From Apricaphanius iberus (lineage: Eukaryota > Chordata > Actinopteri > Cyprinodontiformes > Aphaniidae): a stretch of DNA of 64,000 bases. Below the pieces are notes generated by a model. The model made no database searches, was not told the DNA's origin, and saw only the letters and a program-made list of their open reading frames with translations. The stretch lies in contig JAPXFQ010000201.1 in the NCBI GenBank assembly GCA_028564705.1, positions 124,001 through 188,000 of the forward strand, read 5' to 3'. Both the position numbers and the translations under genes were made by a program. Positions 40,906-51,600 of this stretch are shown one piece after another; positions within the stretch are counted from its first letter, which is position 1, and each line of letters begins with the position of its first letter.

Positions 40906-42445
40906 GTCAGTCTGATCATTTGGCCAAAGTGTCCCTGAGGCAAGAAGCTGAGTTTGGCTATTAAAATGTAAATCCTGCCAAATTAGCATACACACTCATC
41001 TTTACTGTTTAGTTGGAAAATTGCTATAGAAAGAAAATTAAACCTCATATCATTCCACGTCTGCCTTGGCAGCACATTATCCCAACAGCAAAACCAAAAT
41101 CTGTCTTTTTCTAAAGTTGGATTAATCCATTTTTTAGTTTGCTAATGTCACCGATTGAAAAAATTACTTGTAATCAATCATTTCTCTGTTTAACATTTGT
41201 TTGGCAGCAGATGATTTGAAAGATAGCGAGGCCTGTAAGATGTTTGTGAGTTTTTATTAGGAAGATTTTAGCTCATTTGACTTTATATCCTAATGTAACT
41301 GGGAGTGGATTTTTTCCATGGCTTTTTCAGGTTGCCTGGTCAATATTGGACTTGGTTCAGCTGAAATGTCCACTCCAAATGTAGCCCAAGCAAAAACATT
41401 ACCATTCAGGTTTAATTAGCTAATTTAGTCAACCCTTACAACCTTCCAACCTAATTAAAACATTGTACTAACAGACAGAATTAGATTTCTTGTGTATTTT
41501 CTACAACAAATAAACTAGTCAGGTTTTTCTGAACCATTATATGTTCCTTTATGGCTCATTTAAATTTAACCTATCAAACTATAAAACTTTCAACATCAGA
41601 GACATTTTTGTGCAAGTTATTATCAAGTTTGTTTATTCTTTTGCTGGATTTTCATTATGACCACAGTCATTGAAAGTTAAAAATGACTCAACTATGTTAG
41701 CATTTAAAAATTAGACATAGGAGGTGTCAGAATTCTAAAACGTAACTTTCCAAACCTCAAAATAGTAACCATGCAGCATCGGTCTAGCTTTAAAATCTGA
41801 TAGAGATTGGTTTAACAGTTTAGCAAGAAAAATAAGGAGATAGATAAAACTGAGATCTAACGGTGTATCCGTCCACACAGCTGAGAGCTTCCCACTAAGG
41901 GTATGTTTGTTGATATATTATTAGTTTAATTGAAAAAGGATTAGTCACAGAGACAGAGTGAATCAGAACTAATATCTAGTAATGAGCTGGCCTACTGCCT
42001 CAAACTGACTGTAGAAACAACTGCAGCATTTATATCGCCAACACTTCATCAAAGTAAGTACCTGATCAAAGTCTGAATTAAAAGGAAATTACAATGAGTC
42101 ACTTAGTAACTGATCTCGTCAATCACAGCACATCTGATTAACTGTTTTCTCTATATCCATGTACACAGTGACATATAGTTCCTTACAAATATATTCCACA
42201 TTTTTACATTTATGGCCCTTTTTCACTCGTACCTACTGAGAATTACTCAGCTCGGCCCCGCTTCCATGCCTTTTCTACTAGCATAAGTCAGGCCAACTTT
42301 GAGAGTCATATGTGCTAACCAGTCAGCCAAAGGCATATCCCTGTAGCCCAGTAGGCAGGGGGCATGATCATTTGACCCCCACACTGTCACATCTCTCCCT
42401 CTCTTTTCTCAGGCATATCCTGATGCTCTGTGCAGGGTGCCACCA
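40906..42445. other. Unassigned stretch; possible hAT-like end near 42215
   Basis: GGCCCTTTTTCACTCGTACC and TACTCAGCTCGGCCCCGCTT near 42215-42265 resemble the terminus of a fish MITE. No gene recognised in the rest. Confidence 0.35.
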
Positions 42446-42800
42446 ATTCAATCCAGTTTATTTATATGGCGCCGTTTCACAACAGATGTCATCTCAAGGC
42501 ACTTTACAAGAAGAGATATTACAATACAATGTTTAATGTAGAAATTAGAGAACCACAGAAGATTGCGTCGTGTAATTCTCAGCAATCCCTCACACTGAGC
42601 AAGCATGAAGCAACAGTGGAAAGGAAAAACTCCCTTTTAACAGGAAGAAACCTCCAGCAGAACCAGGCTCAGCACAAGCGGTTATCTGCCGCGACCGTCT
42701 GTGGTTTGGAGAAGGCAGAGCAGAGACACAGAAAGAGCAATAGAACTGAAGCAGAAGTTAGTAGCAGGACGTGGAGAACTTTCAGTATCACATGGACATT
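42446..42800 (-). repeat. L2-type LINE 3' UTR and tail
   Basis: On the minus strand: ..CCACAGACGGTCGCGGCAGA.., GGAGGTTTCTTCCTGTTAAA, GCTTCATGCTTGCTCAGTGT and the tail TTGAGATGACATCTGTTGTG with AATAAACTGGATTGAATT at the end. A 5'-truncated insertion. Confidence 0.87.
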
Positions 42801-44170
42801 GCCAGCGATGCCAAAATTTTGCAAGACCTGGGAGGTACAGATTATTTGTTAACACACTTTGTTTTAGAGCAGCCAGAGGTAATCAGCAACGCCACCTTGG
42901 GAATTGCTCCCAAGGAAATAAGGAAAGTATCAGTATAGGGCAGAAACAGGTTTGTTCCACAATAAAGGGAGGCAAGAGATGTGGTTCCACAGGTACAAAT
43001 CTATTTATTAAGTTGATTTAAAAACAATGTTAAAGTGCAATATTTTTTCCAAATACAGCTAAAAACAAAAAAGGGATTGGGGACGTGCAGGCCTGAGGTC
43101 CACTGAAGGTTGGAACGAGTCAGACGGAGATAAAAAATCCCACAAAGAAAAGAGAAAAAGCAAGCAAAAATAATAATAATGTTGGACATTCACGCCAATG
43201 TGAGGGAGCCCAGCGCACACACAACACAGGACTGTCATCCTGAGGAACATATTCACCACCTCTAGCTCTCAGCCTGCGCAATAAAAAAGGAATTTTACAG
43301 ACAAAACAATAAAAACAAGCTTTCAAACATCCTTCGGATAAAATGATAAGTTTCCACAGGGCTCCCACAACGAGGTGGAGTCGCTGAAATACTCAAAATA
43401 TGGCGACAACAATATGGGAAACTAATTGAAAACAAAACCACTAAAAATAAAACAAAACAGGTGCAAGGAAACAGCCATGTCAACCACAGGACCGTAGAGT
43501 CCTCAGTCAGATCCACCAGCTCACATCACCTGGAAGTTTAGGGACATTCCCCGCCCCGCAGCACACAGGTTTCAACATTTCAACAACGTTTCAACATTTA
43601 TTCATCATTTTTGTACTCACAGCGCCCCCATAGGTGAGAAGCATGTTCCGCCCGAACCCAGATTGATAATAGTAGGCGTAGTTCATCCTGCTACACAAGG
43701 AAGAGGAGCTGAAGAAGAAATGCTTGGAATTTGTTTCCAGAACACCTCCAACAAAACACAACACTTGGTTAGTTATTTGTTTGAATCACTTTGAGCACAG
43801 TGACGTCATCACCTACAGACCTTACAGTACTGGCTTTGCTTTAAGTTGTATTTAAAACCAGAATCTGCAGGTCACAACTGTGGAACACCAGCTCCCAGAC
43901 TGTAAGTAAAAAGTACACCAAATATTTCACTTTTTAAGTTTAGTTGAAATGTGCCATGACAATAAAATCTACTACCTTGGCTAACATGCTAATTTATGTG
44001 AACACATCAACCCAGAGATTTAGCTTATTTAACAATATTCAAACCTAACCTTCAGCTTCAGACCACGCATTATAATATCAGCAGCTACATCTCCCAGCAT
44101 TTAAATCTTTTAGCCTACAGAGCTCAATGTGAGCCTCCCTGCTTGTTTGCGGGGGAGGGAGCTCGTACTG
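42801..44170. other. Unassigned; possible LTR-like segment 42852-43568
   Basis: 42852-43568 starts TGTTAACACAC and ends GCAGCACACA, and on the minus strand has an AATAAATAGATTTG poly(A)-like signal near 43000. It could be a solo LTR, but I see no target duplication. Between 43569 and 44170 nothing is recognised. Confidence 0.3.
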
Positions 44171-44172
44171 AC

Positions 44173-45004
44173 TATGACCTCTGATCAGACGAGATGACCT
44201 GCTGAATTTAAGCATATTACTAAGCAGAGGAAAAGCAACTAACAAGCATCACCTCAGTAGCAGCGAGTGAAGAGGAAAGAATCCTTGTCAAAGTGTGTGG
44301 CGTATAGAAGACTGCTTGCCTGGCGTCGCTCTGGACCTGGAGTCCTCCTGATACAGGTTCAGGCCCTGTCCCCTATCTCACAAAACAGAGGTATTTTTTC
44401 TACGGTTTGGGCTGTCATCCACACGTAACCAGAGATTTTCGGCACCAAAAACAAATCTTTTTAAAAACTCCGGCCCAAGTGGACATTTGCGTTTTTTGTC
44501 CGTTTTCAGCATCTGCGTGTGGACGGATGAAAACTGAGTTTTAAGAGCCGTAACGTCACTATCCGTGACAAAAAAGGCTCAGACATCACATATGCGACCT
44601 TTGTTTACTCTCAAAAACAGCATTTATGCCCTCAGAGCTGTGTTGGTATCATTCATTGTTAAAGCACGTTTTGTTTGTTTGCTTCTATAAGATGTATGAC
44701 TGCTGCGTGCTGAAGAAAGAGGATAGAAAGTTACACTGAGCGGATAGGATTTGGGAGAACTACTGCCCCCACAGGTTTTTCCACATCTATGAATGTGCTG
44801 AAAAACGCATTTATCTGGTTATGTGTGAATGGGGATATTTTTTAAGGAAAGGAGGAAAATCTTTGCTTTTTATAAACCCCGGCTACGTGTGGACATGGCC
44901 TCAGTGAGAGCCCGGTAACGGCCCTGTCGCGATGCGTTCCGGTCTTGTTTGGGAATACTGCCTAAACTGGGTGGTAAACTCCATCTAAGACTAAATACCG
45001 GCAG
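44173..45004 (+). pseudogene. 28S rRNA 5' fragment, interrupted
   Basis: The first part, 44173-44360, begins TGACCTCTGATCAGACGAGA and continues CTGAATTTAAGCATATTACT, AAGCAGAGGAAAAG and GTGTGGCGTATAGAAGACTG, matching the start of vertebrate 28S rRNA with scattered changes and a loss of the GC-rich variable loop. The second part, 44902-45004, has CCCGGTAACGGCCCTGTCGC, TTGGGAATACTGCC and GGGTGGTAAACTCCATCTAA then GACTAAATACCGGCA. The two are consecutive in 28S; a hAT MITE lies between. Divergence and missing flanking rDNA show it is not a working gene. Confidence 0.93.
44361..44901. mobile_element. hAT-type MITE inserted in the 28S pseudogene
   Basis: The right end, read inward, is AGGCCATGTCCACACGTAGC and the left end AGGCCCTGTCCCC, with GGGCTGTCATCCACACGTAA a little inside. 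The interior phrases GGCCCAAGTGGACATTTGCG and TCTGGTTATGTGTGAATG are those of a common fish non-autonomous hAT element. The flanking octamers are only partly alike, so any target duplication has decayed. A related end lies at 26020-26045. Confidence 0.78.
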
Positions 45005-46501
45005 GACTTATGTCTCATGTTAGGGATTTTAGTAAACAGAGACAGTGTAGGAGTTGTGTCGCAGTTAGCCAGTCAGAGGACAGAAACTTGCATGTCATTA
45101 ATCTTAATGAGCTAGCCCCCAAATCTTCTTGTGTCTCCCCACGAACTGGCAAGAACTGAAAATAGAAACGGAAGGATTTTTTTTACTGAAACTGACTCAA
45201 AAAGCATTTTCATACCAGAGAACATGGAAAAATGTATTAAAAAATCAGTAAATGAGACCTTTAAATCAAACCTTTGCAAACACCATGACTCACAGACCTG
45301 TGCTACTGTTTTTGTTTTCTTTTGTTTTTTGTCTGTAAACTTTTTCTATACCTGTCCAATACAAATGTCCAAAATGTACAATAGCCCATTTTACTGTATT
45401 AAGGACAGTAACAATAACAACAATAACAACTAAGGTGTTTTTCTTTCCATGTCCAGATATAGGTAAATGCTCTAAAATGAATTTAAGCCGCATTCGGATT
45501 ATTTTGAGTGAGTTTATTTTTAAACCTACGTACGAAGGCCCCTCCCAAAACACCCCTTCTCCCACCCCTTCCAATGAGCTTTCCGCTCCGTTTAAACCCA
45601 CCCCCCCACCGAACCACTACCATACAATTGGGCACACGCATCTCCTGTTATTTCACAGCATGTCATTGTGTAGTTTATCGATTAAATATTATATTGATTT
45701 ACTTTACTGTTAAACTGTCTTACCTGCTCAGCAGAAATGTTTCCAAAGCTGCGTCGGTTTGAAGCCTTTTAAGATTTGATGGTAGCCTGTAAACATTTTG
45801 AAAAGCATCCCTGATGTAAATCGAGGGGGGGACACATATCAATGAAACACCCTAATCGGGTCTCTAAGGCATTTTCCGAGTTTGTTGCCTTATTTCCCAT
45901 TGTTTTTGTTTTTTTCTGAAGTTGATGTAGCACTGAAATGCCTAACTATTTAGCAGAAGTCTGCTGTGACTTTCTCTCTGCCATTATGGTGACTGTAAAC
46001 AGGAAGATACAGAGCAGCTTGTCTGCACGGCTTCATTTCCACAGGTTTGTGTGATGCGCATGCACGCTGATTGACAGGCGACACAGTAGAAACTTGAATT
46101 CTATTGAATAAAAAAGTTGGCATTCAGTCTGAATTGCATAGGGGTCTATGGAAAGAAGGAGGGACTTAAGAAAAAAATCAAATGTTGTGGACCCTTTTAT
46201 CATAGTACTGAACCCCACATAATTTTAAAGATATATACAACTTTAATACATAAATAAATTCTACAGAATGAAGCTTTAAAATTATTATGATTTAGTCAAA
46301 ATAGAAGAGACATTGATGGTACTGAAAGGCAAAAAAATATACTTGCTTTTTAAGCTTGCGCTGAAGCAAGCAACTCAGAGTGGATAGATTGCTGGATTTT
46401 TAGAATAGAAACAAAACAAACATGACGACCATATAAGATCTTCAGCTGGTTAATTTTCAGATAAATAAAGATGACAGCATTCAAGTAGATGGTATATGAA
46501 G
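45005..46501. other. Unassigned stretch
   Basis: A short (AAC)n run at 45408-45430. The 100-codon plus frame at 45131-45433 lacks recognisable motifs. No other feature seen. Confidence 0.4.
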
Positions 46502-47211
46502 TAGAGGGTGACACGGGAATCAATTGTCGCTCCCGTCCCGTCCCGATCCCAAAAAATACTCCTGTCACGTCCCGATCATGTGACAGCCCCCCCAAAAAAA
46601 ATCTTGTCCCGAAAAAATCCCGAGAGAAAGACTCCCGTCCAGACCAGAATCCCGTAGATTAGTAATTTACCTCGTATGGCGCTCGCTCCCCCGCCCCCCT
46701 TTAAACCATAGCGTAGCACAGTATCAAAGATCATCTATTTAGCTTTATCCTCCATCTTTAACCATATCCTGCATTCTCGTTGTTTGGCCACCTTACCACG
46801 TCATGAATGGACTCGATTCGTCTGACTACCAAACTATTAAGATACACGCATTTTCAGTTGGCTATCATATGCTTACCAGTTTATCCAGGTGGTGTAGCAA
46901 CAACGTAGCAGTTTCAGTTTTGGTGCCTGCAGTGTAGTAGACCCGATGGAATTGCATTTTGCAGCGGAGTTAATAACCGCATACATTGGCACCGCATCGC
47001 AGCGTCATTTTTTAAAGCTAATTCCCTGATATCTGACAAGATAAATGCAAAAGAAAAATATATATATAATTTCCGGTTCCCCCTCCGATCCCGTGGATTA
47101 TTTCCTGTCCCGTCCCGATCACGTTACCAACAGTGAAATTGACTCCAGTCCCACAGGAATCCTGCAGGAATCTCGTGACCTGTGGGAATCCTAAAAAATT
47201 GTCACCCTCTA
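46502..47211. mobile_element. hAT-type MITE, 710 bp, perfect 8-bp target duplication
   Basis: ATATGAAG flanks both sides (46494-46501 and 47212-47219). Ends are TAGAGGGTGACA and, inverted, TGTCACCCTCTA-like (..TTGTCACCCTCTA). The inverted repeat is short (about 11 bp), but CCCGTCCCGTCCCGATC occurs near the left end (46530) and CCTGTCCCGTCCCGATCACG near the right (47104) in the same direction. No coding region. Confidence 0.88.
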
Positions 47212-47213
47212 AT

Positions 47214-47465
47214 ATGAAGCCATATTTACCGCTATTGTTACTTTCTTTCCTCCTGCCTTTACTGCCATTGACACTCTGCAGCTGTGGCCAGTCAAATGAC
47301 TCTCTGGACGTTCATTTGTTTGTCCACTTCACCGCCGTCCAACCAGTAGACATCCTCCTGACCTCCATGTCCTCTGAGTTCGTGCTACTGCTGGAAATCC
47401 TGAGCCTGAATGGACGTCCTCCTCGTCTAGAATCCGACCTGGAATGGGGCTGCCCCGTCCTCTAG
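47214..47465 (+). CDS. Small ORF with signal-peptide-like start (83 aa), unrecognised
   Basis: ATG at 47214 lies within the right target duplication of the hAT MITE. The product starts MKPYLPLLLLSFLLPLLPLT and LCSCGQSNDS, i.e. a basic residue, a long Leu-rich hydrophobic core and small residues suitable for signal peptidase, then about 55 residues without a motif I know, ending in a stop (TAG). The same frame is open upstream into the MITE to 47133. No splice sites, poly(A) signal or homologue were identified. It could be a chance ORF, a pseudo-exon or a novel small secreted protein; the first is most likely. Confidence 0.3.
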   Translation: MKPYLPLLLLSFLLPLLPLTLCSCGQSNDSLDVHLFVHFTAVQPVDILLTSMSSEFVLLLEILSLNGRPPRLESDLEWGCPVL

Positions 47466-47825
47466 GGCTCTGCCCCTGATTATAAATTATTCTGTGAATC
47501 TGTGTCGATCAGCTTCTCCTTTTTTGTTCATACCCTGTGTGTATTTATATCTGTTGTGTGCCTCTTTCCCCGCCGGATCTTTGTATGTTATATAGTTATT
47601 TCCTTGTGTGTGTCCCTGCCATTAAATTTTGTGTGCAGGGACAGGGGCACAGCATGGATGGGTCACTAGCACATCGCAGGGCAGGGTTGTCTATTAGAAC
47701 AGACTCTATCCAACTAGATTTGCATTTAAACAAAGTTACAAGTTTGAGAAACATTAAAAAGTAAGAGAAACAACAAAGCAAGAAAGAAAAGTCACATAAC
47801 ACCTTAGCTAATAAGGTCGTTATCG
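47466..47825. other. Unassigned stretch
   Basis: 47637-47700 (GGGACAGGGGCACAGCATGG..) is slightly GC-rich. No gene recognised. Confidence 0.4.
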
Positions 47826-48240
47826 TTTATCTAACGAAGATAAACGGGCTCATTTATCTTTTCCCTTCGGTGGTCGCCACAGTGAATCATCTGTCTCCAT
47901 TTAGTTATCTTCTGATTATCTACCCCCACACTAACTAACTTCATGGCCTCCTTCACCACAGCCATACATTTTCTTCTGGTCTTCCTCTCTGCCTCCTGCC
48001 TGGTGGCTCCATCCTCAGAATCTTTCTACAAATATATTCGTCATCTCTCATCTGAACATGTCCAAACCATCTCAGTCTGGCCTCCCTGAGTTTATCAGAA
48101 AAACATCTAACATGATATGTCCCTCTGATGTACTCAGTCCTGATCGTATCCATTCTCATCACTCCCAAAGAGAATTTCAACATCTTGATTTCTGCAACCT
48201 TCAGTTCTGCTTCCTGTCTTTTCCTAATTTCTACTGTCTA
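47826..48240 (-). pseudogene. RTE-type LINE ORF2 C-terminus (downstream part)
   Basis: The minus frame reads KRQEAELKVAEIKMLKFSLG, VMRMDTIRTEYIRGT, then KLREARLRWFGHVQMRDDEY and GRRQRGRPEENVW. RLRWFGHV.R and GRRxRGRP are hallmarks of the C-terminal end of RTE-clade ORF2. Its upstream half is at 50390-50700 on the same strand; the DNA between them came later. Frame shift at the end; dead copy. Confidence 0.92.
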
Positions 48241-49597
48241 TTGACTGTTGGGTCACACACAGCCATCGGGTGGTGCTAATCTGCTCTCTTCCACCGGAAG
48301 GAGGGGGAGCAGAATCTATAAATAGAAGTGCCCGTCCTGGCCGCTCACTCTACCTCACACAAGCCAGCGACCAGACTTGCACCAAAGGGGAGATCCAGCA
48401 GCTACCTCCCCTCGCTGGGTTTCTGGAGAAAGTCACTTCAAGGAACCCAAAGACCACACCAGGTGAATCCTACACATCGATAAACAAAAGGTTGTTTGAT
48501 CCTCAAAGCCCAATGGAAGGTTCCCTGAGTTTCGGACTGCCGACCGCCGAGAAACAGAGCAAGAGCCACACATGGTGAGGGGCCTAACCCAGCTGAAATC
48601 TGCATCCAGCCGCCACCACATAGCCGATAGGAGGTAATTGCTGTGCTGGAAAGCTCCAGAAAAGATACCCTCCAGGGGTGAATGCCAGGGCTGCGCAGCC
48701 AGCCAGAGGGAGCCAGCGATCAAAGCCAAGACTTCCCAGCGCTGCCCGGCAGCTAATCAAATTAGCAATCGTTTGTTAGCCTGCTGGCTAACGGCCTTTG
48801 CACACCCCCTTCATCAACCACGGAGCAGCTTAGAGCTTAATCGTTCATAAGGTCTGTTTGAGCAGAGTAGTTTAGGATCACTAATTTTAAAGGTATGTGA
48901 TTTACTGTTATTAACTTGTATAAGTTTTCATCTGCATTTTGGGTAATACAGGTCCCTCGGCCTAAAACTTTAATCAGTGTTTTTAAAAGACTTTTCCCGA
49001 CAAAGAGTTTTTTTAATCCTTTAATTTGAGCTACTCAATCAGACAGGAGTTTTCCCCTTTTTGTTCAATGTTTAATACATTTATTTTGAGCATCTCCCAA
49101 GGCCTACATGTGTTACAGGGAGCTTAGCTAAGATTATCCATGTGTTGGCCCAGGCCAGCACCTAATAAACAGACAATCAGAGGTGTTCAAATAGAATTCG
49201 GTTTAAAAATAGATTGTTTAAGAACAGAAACGTATCTTTTTGACCGTGTTTGAACTCTCCTTATTTTTTTTTATCCAAAATACTGGAATTGGGTTATTTG
49301 CTTCGGCGATCAATCCAGATAGAAGTAGTTTTCTGGAGATCAATTAATCCTTGACAGATAAGTTTTAAATATACATCTCTTTATCCAAAGAATGTTTTGA
49401 TTTTTTTTACATTGTTTTCTTGATTAAAATGTTTTTTTCTTATTTTCCCTTTTGTAAATAAACTTTTGTATTGTGTAAAGTCACTGTTGTCATTTATTTT
49501 ACACAAATACATTTGTTCCAATACACGGTAAGAACTCATTCCTTCATGTTTTCACCTCGGCCCTAGCTGGGCAGGTGCTAGACTATATTAGAGACTG

Positions 49598-49598
<1 letters not shown>
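48241..49598. other. Insertion in RTE LINE; LTR-like features
   Basis: The segment begins TGTTGGGTCACACACAGCC at 48247. On the plus strand a TATAAATAG lies at 48317 and AATAAA at about 49458, about 1.1 kb apart, with GTAAAGTCACTGTTGTC following. That spacing of a TATA box and poly(A) signal would fit a solo LTR. I found no matching target duplication or internal retroviral genes, so the class is unproven. Open frames at 48270-48578 and 48433-48729 have no motif. Confidence 0.35.

Positions 49599-49658
<60 letters not shown>
49599..49658. repeat. (TA)n microsatellite
   Basis: About 58 bases of perfect alternating TA ending in TAAATATTAG. Confidence 0.97.
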
Positions 49659-49662
<4 letters not shown>

Positions 49663-50389
49663 TTAGAAATAGGCAGTGTTGAGAGTAATGCATTACAGAA
49701 GTAATGAGTTGTAGGAATAGATTACTTTTTTCAGTAACTGAGTAATGTAATGCATTACTTACGAAATTAACAGCAATACATTACTAGTTACAATTTCAGA
49801 AACTCAAGTTGCAAATGCATTTTAAATCGTTTTTCTGGCGAACTAATGCAACAGACCAAATCAAGTTGGATACGGTAGAACAAGATTCACCATCCACTTC
49901 CTGTTGCTCAAAACTAAAACATCAGAGAATCAGCACGGCTGAGGAAAAGATGGACTGTAAATTAAAACATTATTAACACTGTTTTCCTAACCATCTGTTG
50001 TAAGACTTCAGACATCAGAGTCTCATCTTTGTCAACCATCTTTGTGATGAGCACTTTCAGCACCTTCTTTTGATTAGATTTAACAAACATTACCATGAAA
50101 TAGAAGGCATGCAAAGTAACTTGTGACTTTCAATAAAGTGATTGTATTAGAATTTTAATATAATAGTATTAAAAATACGGTATTTGTGGTGTGACACTTG
50201 TGTAAAATGCAAATTGATAAGTTTTTGACATTTTAACTAGTAATATGAAATATATTACAATTTCTTTGTAACACTGGAAATAAGCGGTGCCCCGAAAAAT
50301 AATAATTTTCCATAAATTATTAATCTTATTGACTGCCATAAGCAGTCCCTTAACTTTTAATAGCCAAATAGCTATATTTCCCTTTTAAA
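49659..50389. other. Unassigned, starts with a hAT-like MITE end
   Basis: GGCAGTGTTGAGAGTAATGC, GTAATGTAATGCATTACTTA and similar GTAATGCATTAC motifs at 49671-49790 are typical of a common hAT-type fish MITE end. The rest, to the RTE boundary, is AT-rich and unrecognised. Confidence 0.4.
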
Positions 50390-50700
50390 TCCACAACAAG
50401 ACCATACAACATTGCTGGTCTCACTATTGTCTTCTACACATTCCTTTTCATTCTGGCTGAAACCCTTTTATCACATCACACTTTTCTCCACCCATTCCAA
50501 CCAGCTTGTAAACACTTTTTCCCTTCTTTTCCACACTCTCCATTGCTCTGGAATGCTGACCCTAACTACTTAAAGTCCTCTACCTTCTTTACTTCTACTC
50601 TCTGTAACTTCACCGTTCCACTTGGGTCTCTCTCATTTACACATATGTATTCTGTCTTGCTGCAACTAATCTTCATTCCTCTCTTTTCCAGTGCATACCT
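50390..50700 (-). pseudogene. RTE-type LINE ORF2 (upstream part)
   Basis: Minus-strand reading from 50700 gives KERNED.LQQDRIHMCK, then (frame-shifted) GVRVSIPEQWRVWKRREKVF, TSWLEWVEKSVM, and finally ETSNVV/RPAMLYGL at about 50400-50430. This is the RT thumb to connection region of RTE ORF2, ending in VRPAMLYGL; the next residues in the family (..TKRQEAELEVAEMKML) are found at 48240. Hence one LINE split by about 2.1 kb. Confidence 0.85.
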
Positions 50701-51187
50701 CAGCTAACGAACGACCTTATGGCGTTTTAAAGTTAACAGACTGTCTGACACATGTATTGAGTTTCCTTCTGAGAAACGTGCCTTACCTCCACATGTCGGA
50801 TGTCTTGTGGGAGCTGACAATGCATACGGTACACAAGCATGTGCTGAAGCCAGAGGGAATCAGTACTTCAGCTGTGCACTGACCTACTTACCTGTGGGAC
50901 CTGCTTTTTTATATAAGCAGTGGATGATACAGGGGCAAACATGAAAGATAGAGGAAAGGAGGCATGCGAGGATGGAGGTAAAGGCAACAGAGGCAGCTTG
51001 AAGAACAACAGGTCACTGACACAGATGACAGTAAATCAATAATTTCTTCAAGTGGAGGGAGTGGATTTGTGGGAACTCAGGCACAGCCTATATGGCTTTC
51101 TATGTGTTTTTCTTGTATTCACAAGTGTGTGAAAGTGTGAATCTACTGGACAGCCGATGACACAGAATGTGTGAAACTGCCTGTGAG
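50701..51187. other. Unassigned stretch
   Basis: A 63-codon plus frame at 50691-50882 has no motif. The right edge (CCTGTGAG) is the target duplication of the following hAT element. Confidence 0.4.
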
Positions 51188-51600
51188 TAGAGCTGAAGAT
51201 CTTTGCCCGAACCTGTCGGGTTTGGGCTTAATTTCTACCATTGTCAAGGGGCTTGGGCCAGGCTTGGGCTTTAGCTGATCATCTCATTAGCATGAAGATT
51301 TATAATAAAGCGCTGCACTGGGTCACTAACATTATTCCGAACTACCTGTCAGGACGTTGCATGTGCACCACATGCGTCATGATGTGAAAGAGCCAGACCA
51401 CTCCTTCTCTCAGTTCAAAACAGAAAACATGTTCTGACTGCTCCACTGTGCTCTCAGACAGAAAATGCCGAAATGTAAATGCACTATTACCTGACATCTC
51501 AAGTTGAAATAACTCTCCTGCATTTATACAGCAGCCCACAAATCAGATAAAATCTCCTGAAATAATAATAATGGATTGCATTTATATATATATATATATA

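Noticed and set aside
43801..43925. Promoter and first exon (TATTTAAAA, then CTGTAAGTA donor)
   Set aside because: No open frame of meaning and no further exon; motifs this short occur by chance.
44173..45004. Functional 28S rRNA gene
   Set aside because: Diverged, missing a variable loop, interrupted by a MITE and only a few hundred bases long.
48270..48729. Overlapping frames on both strands as host genes
   Set aside because: No motif, no splice context, and they lie within DNA inserted into an RTE element.
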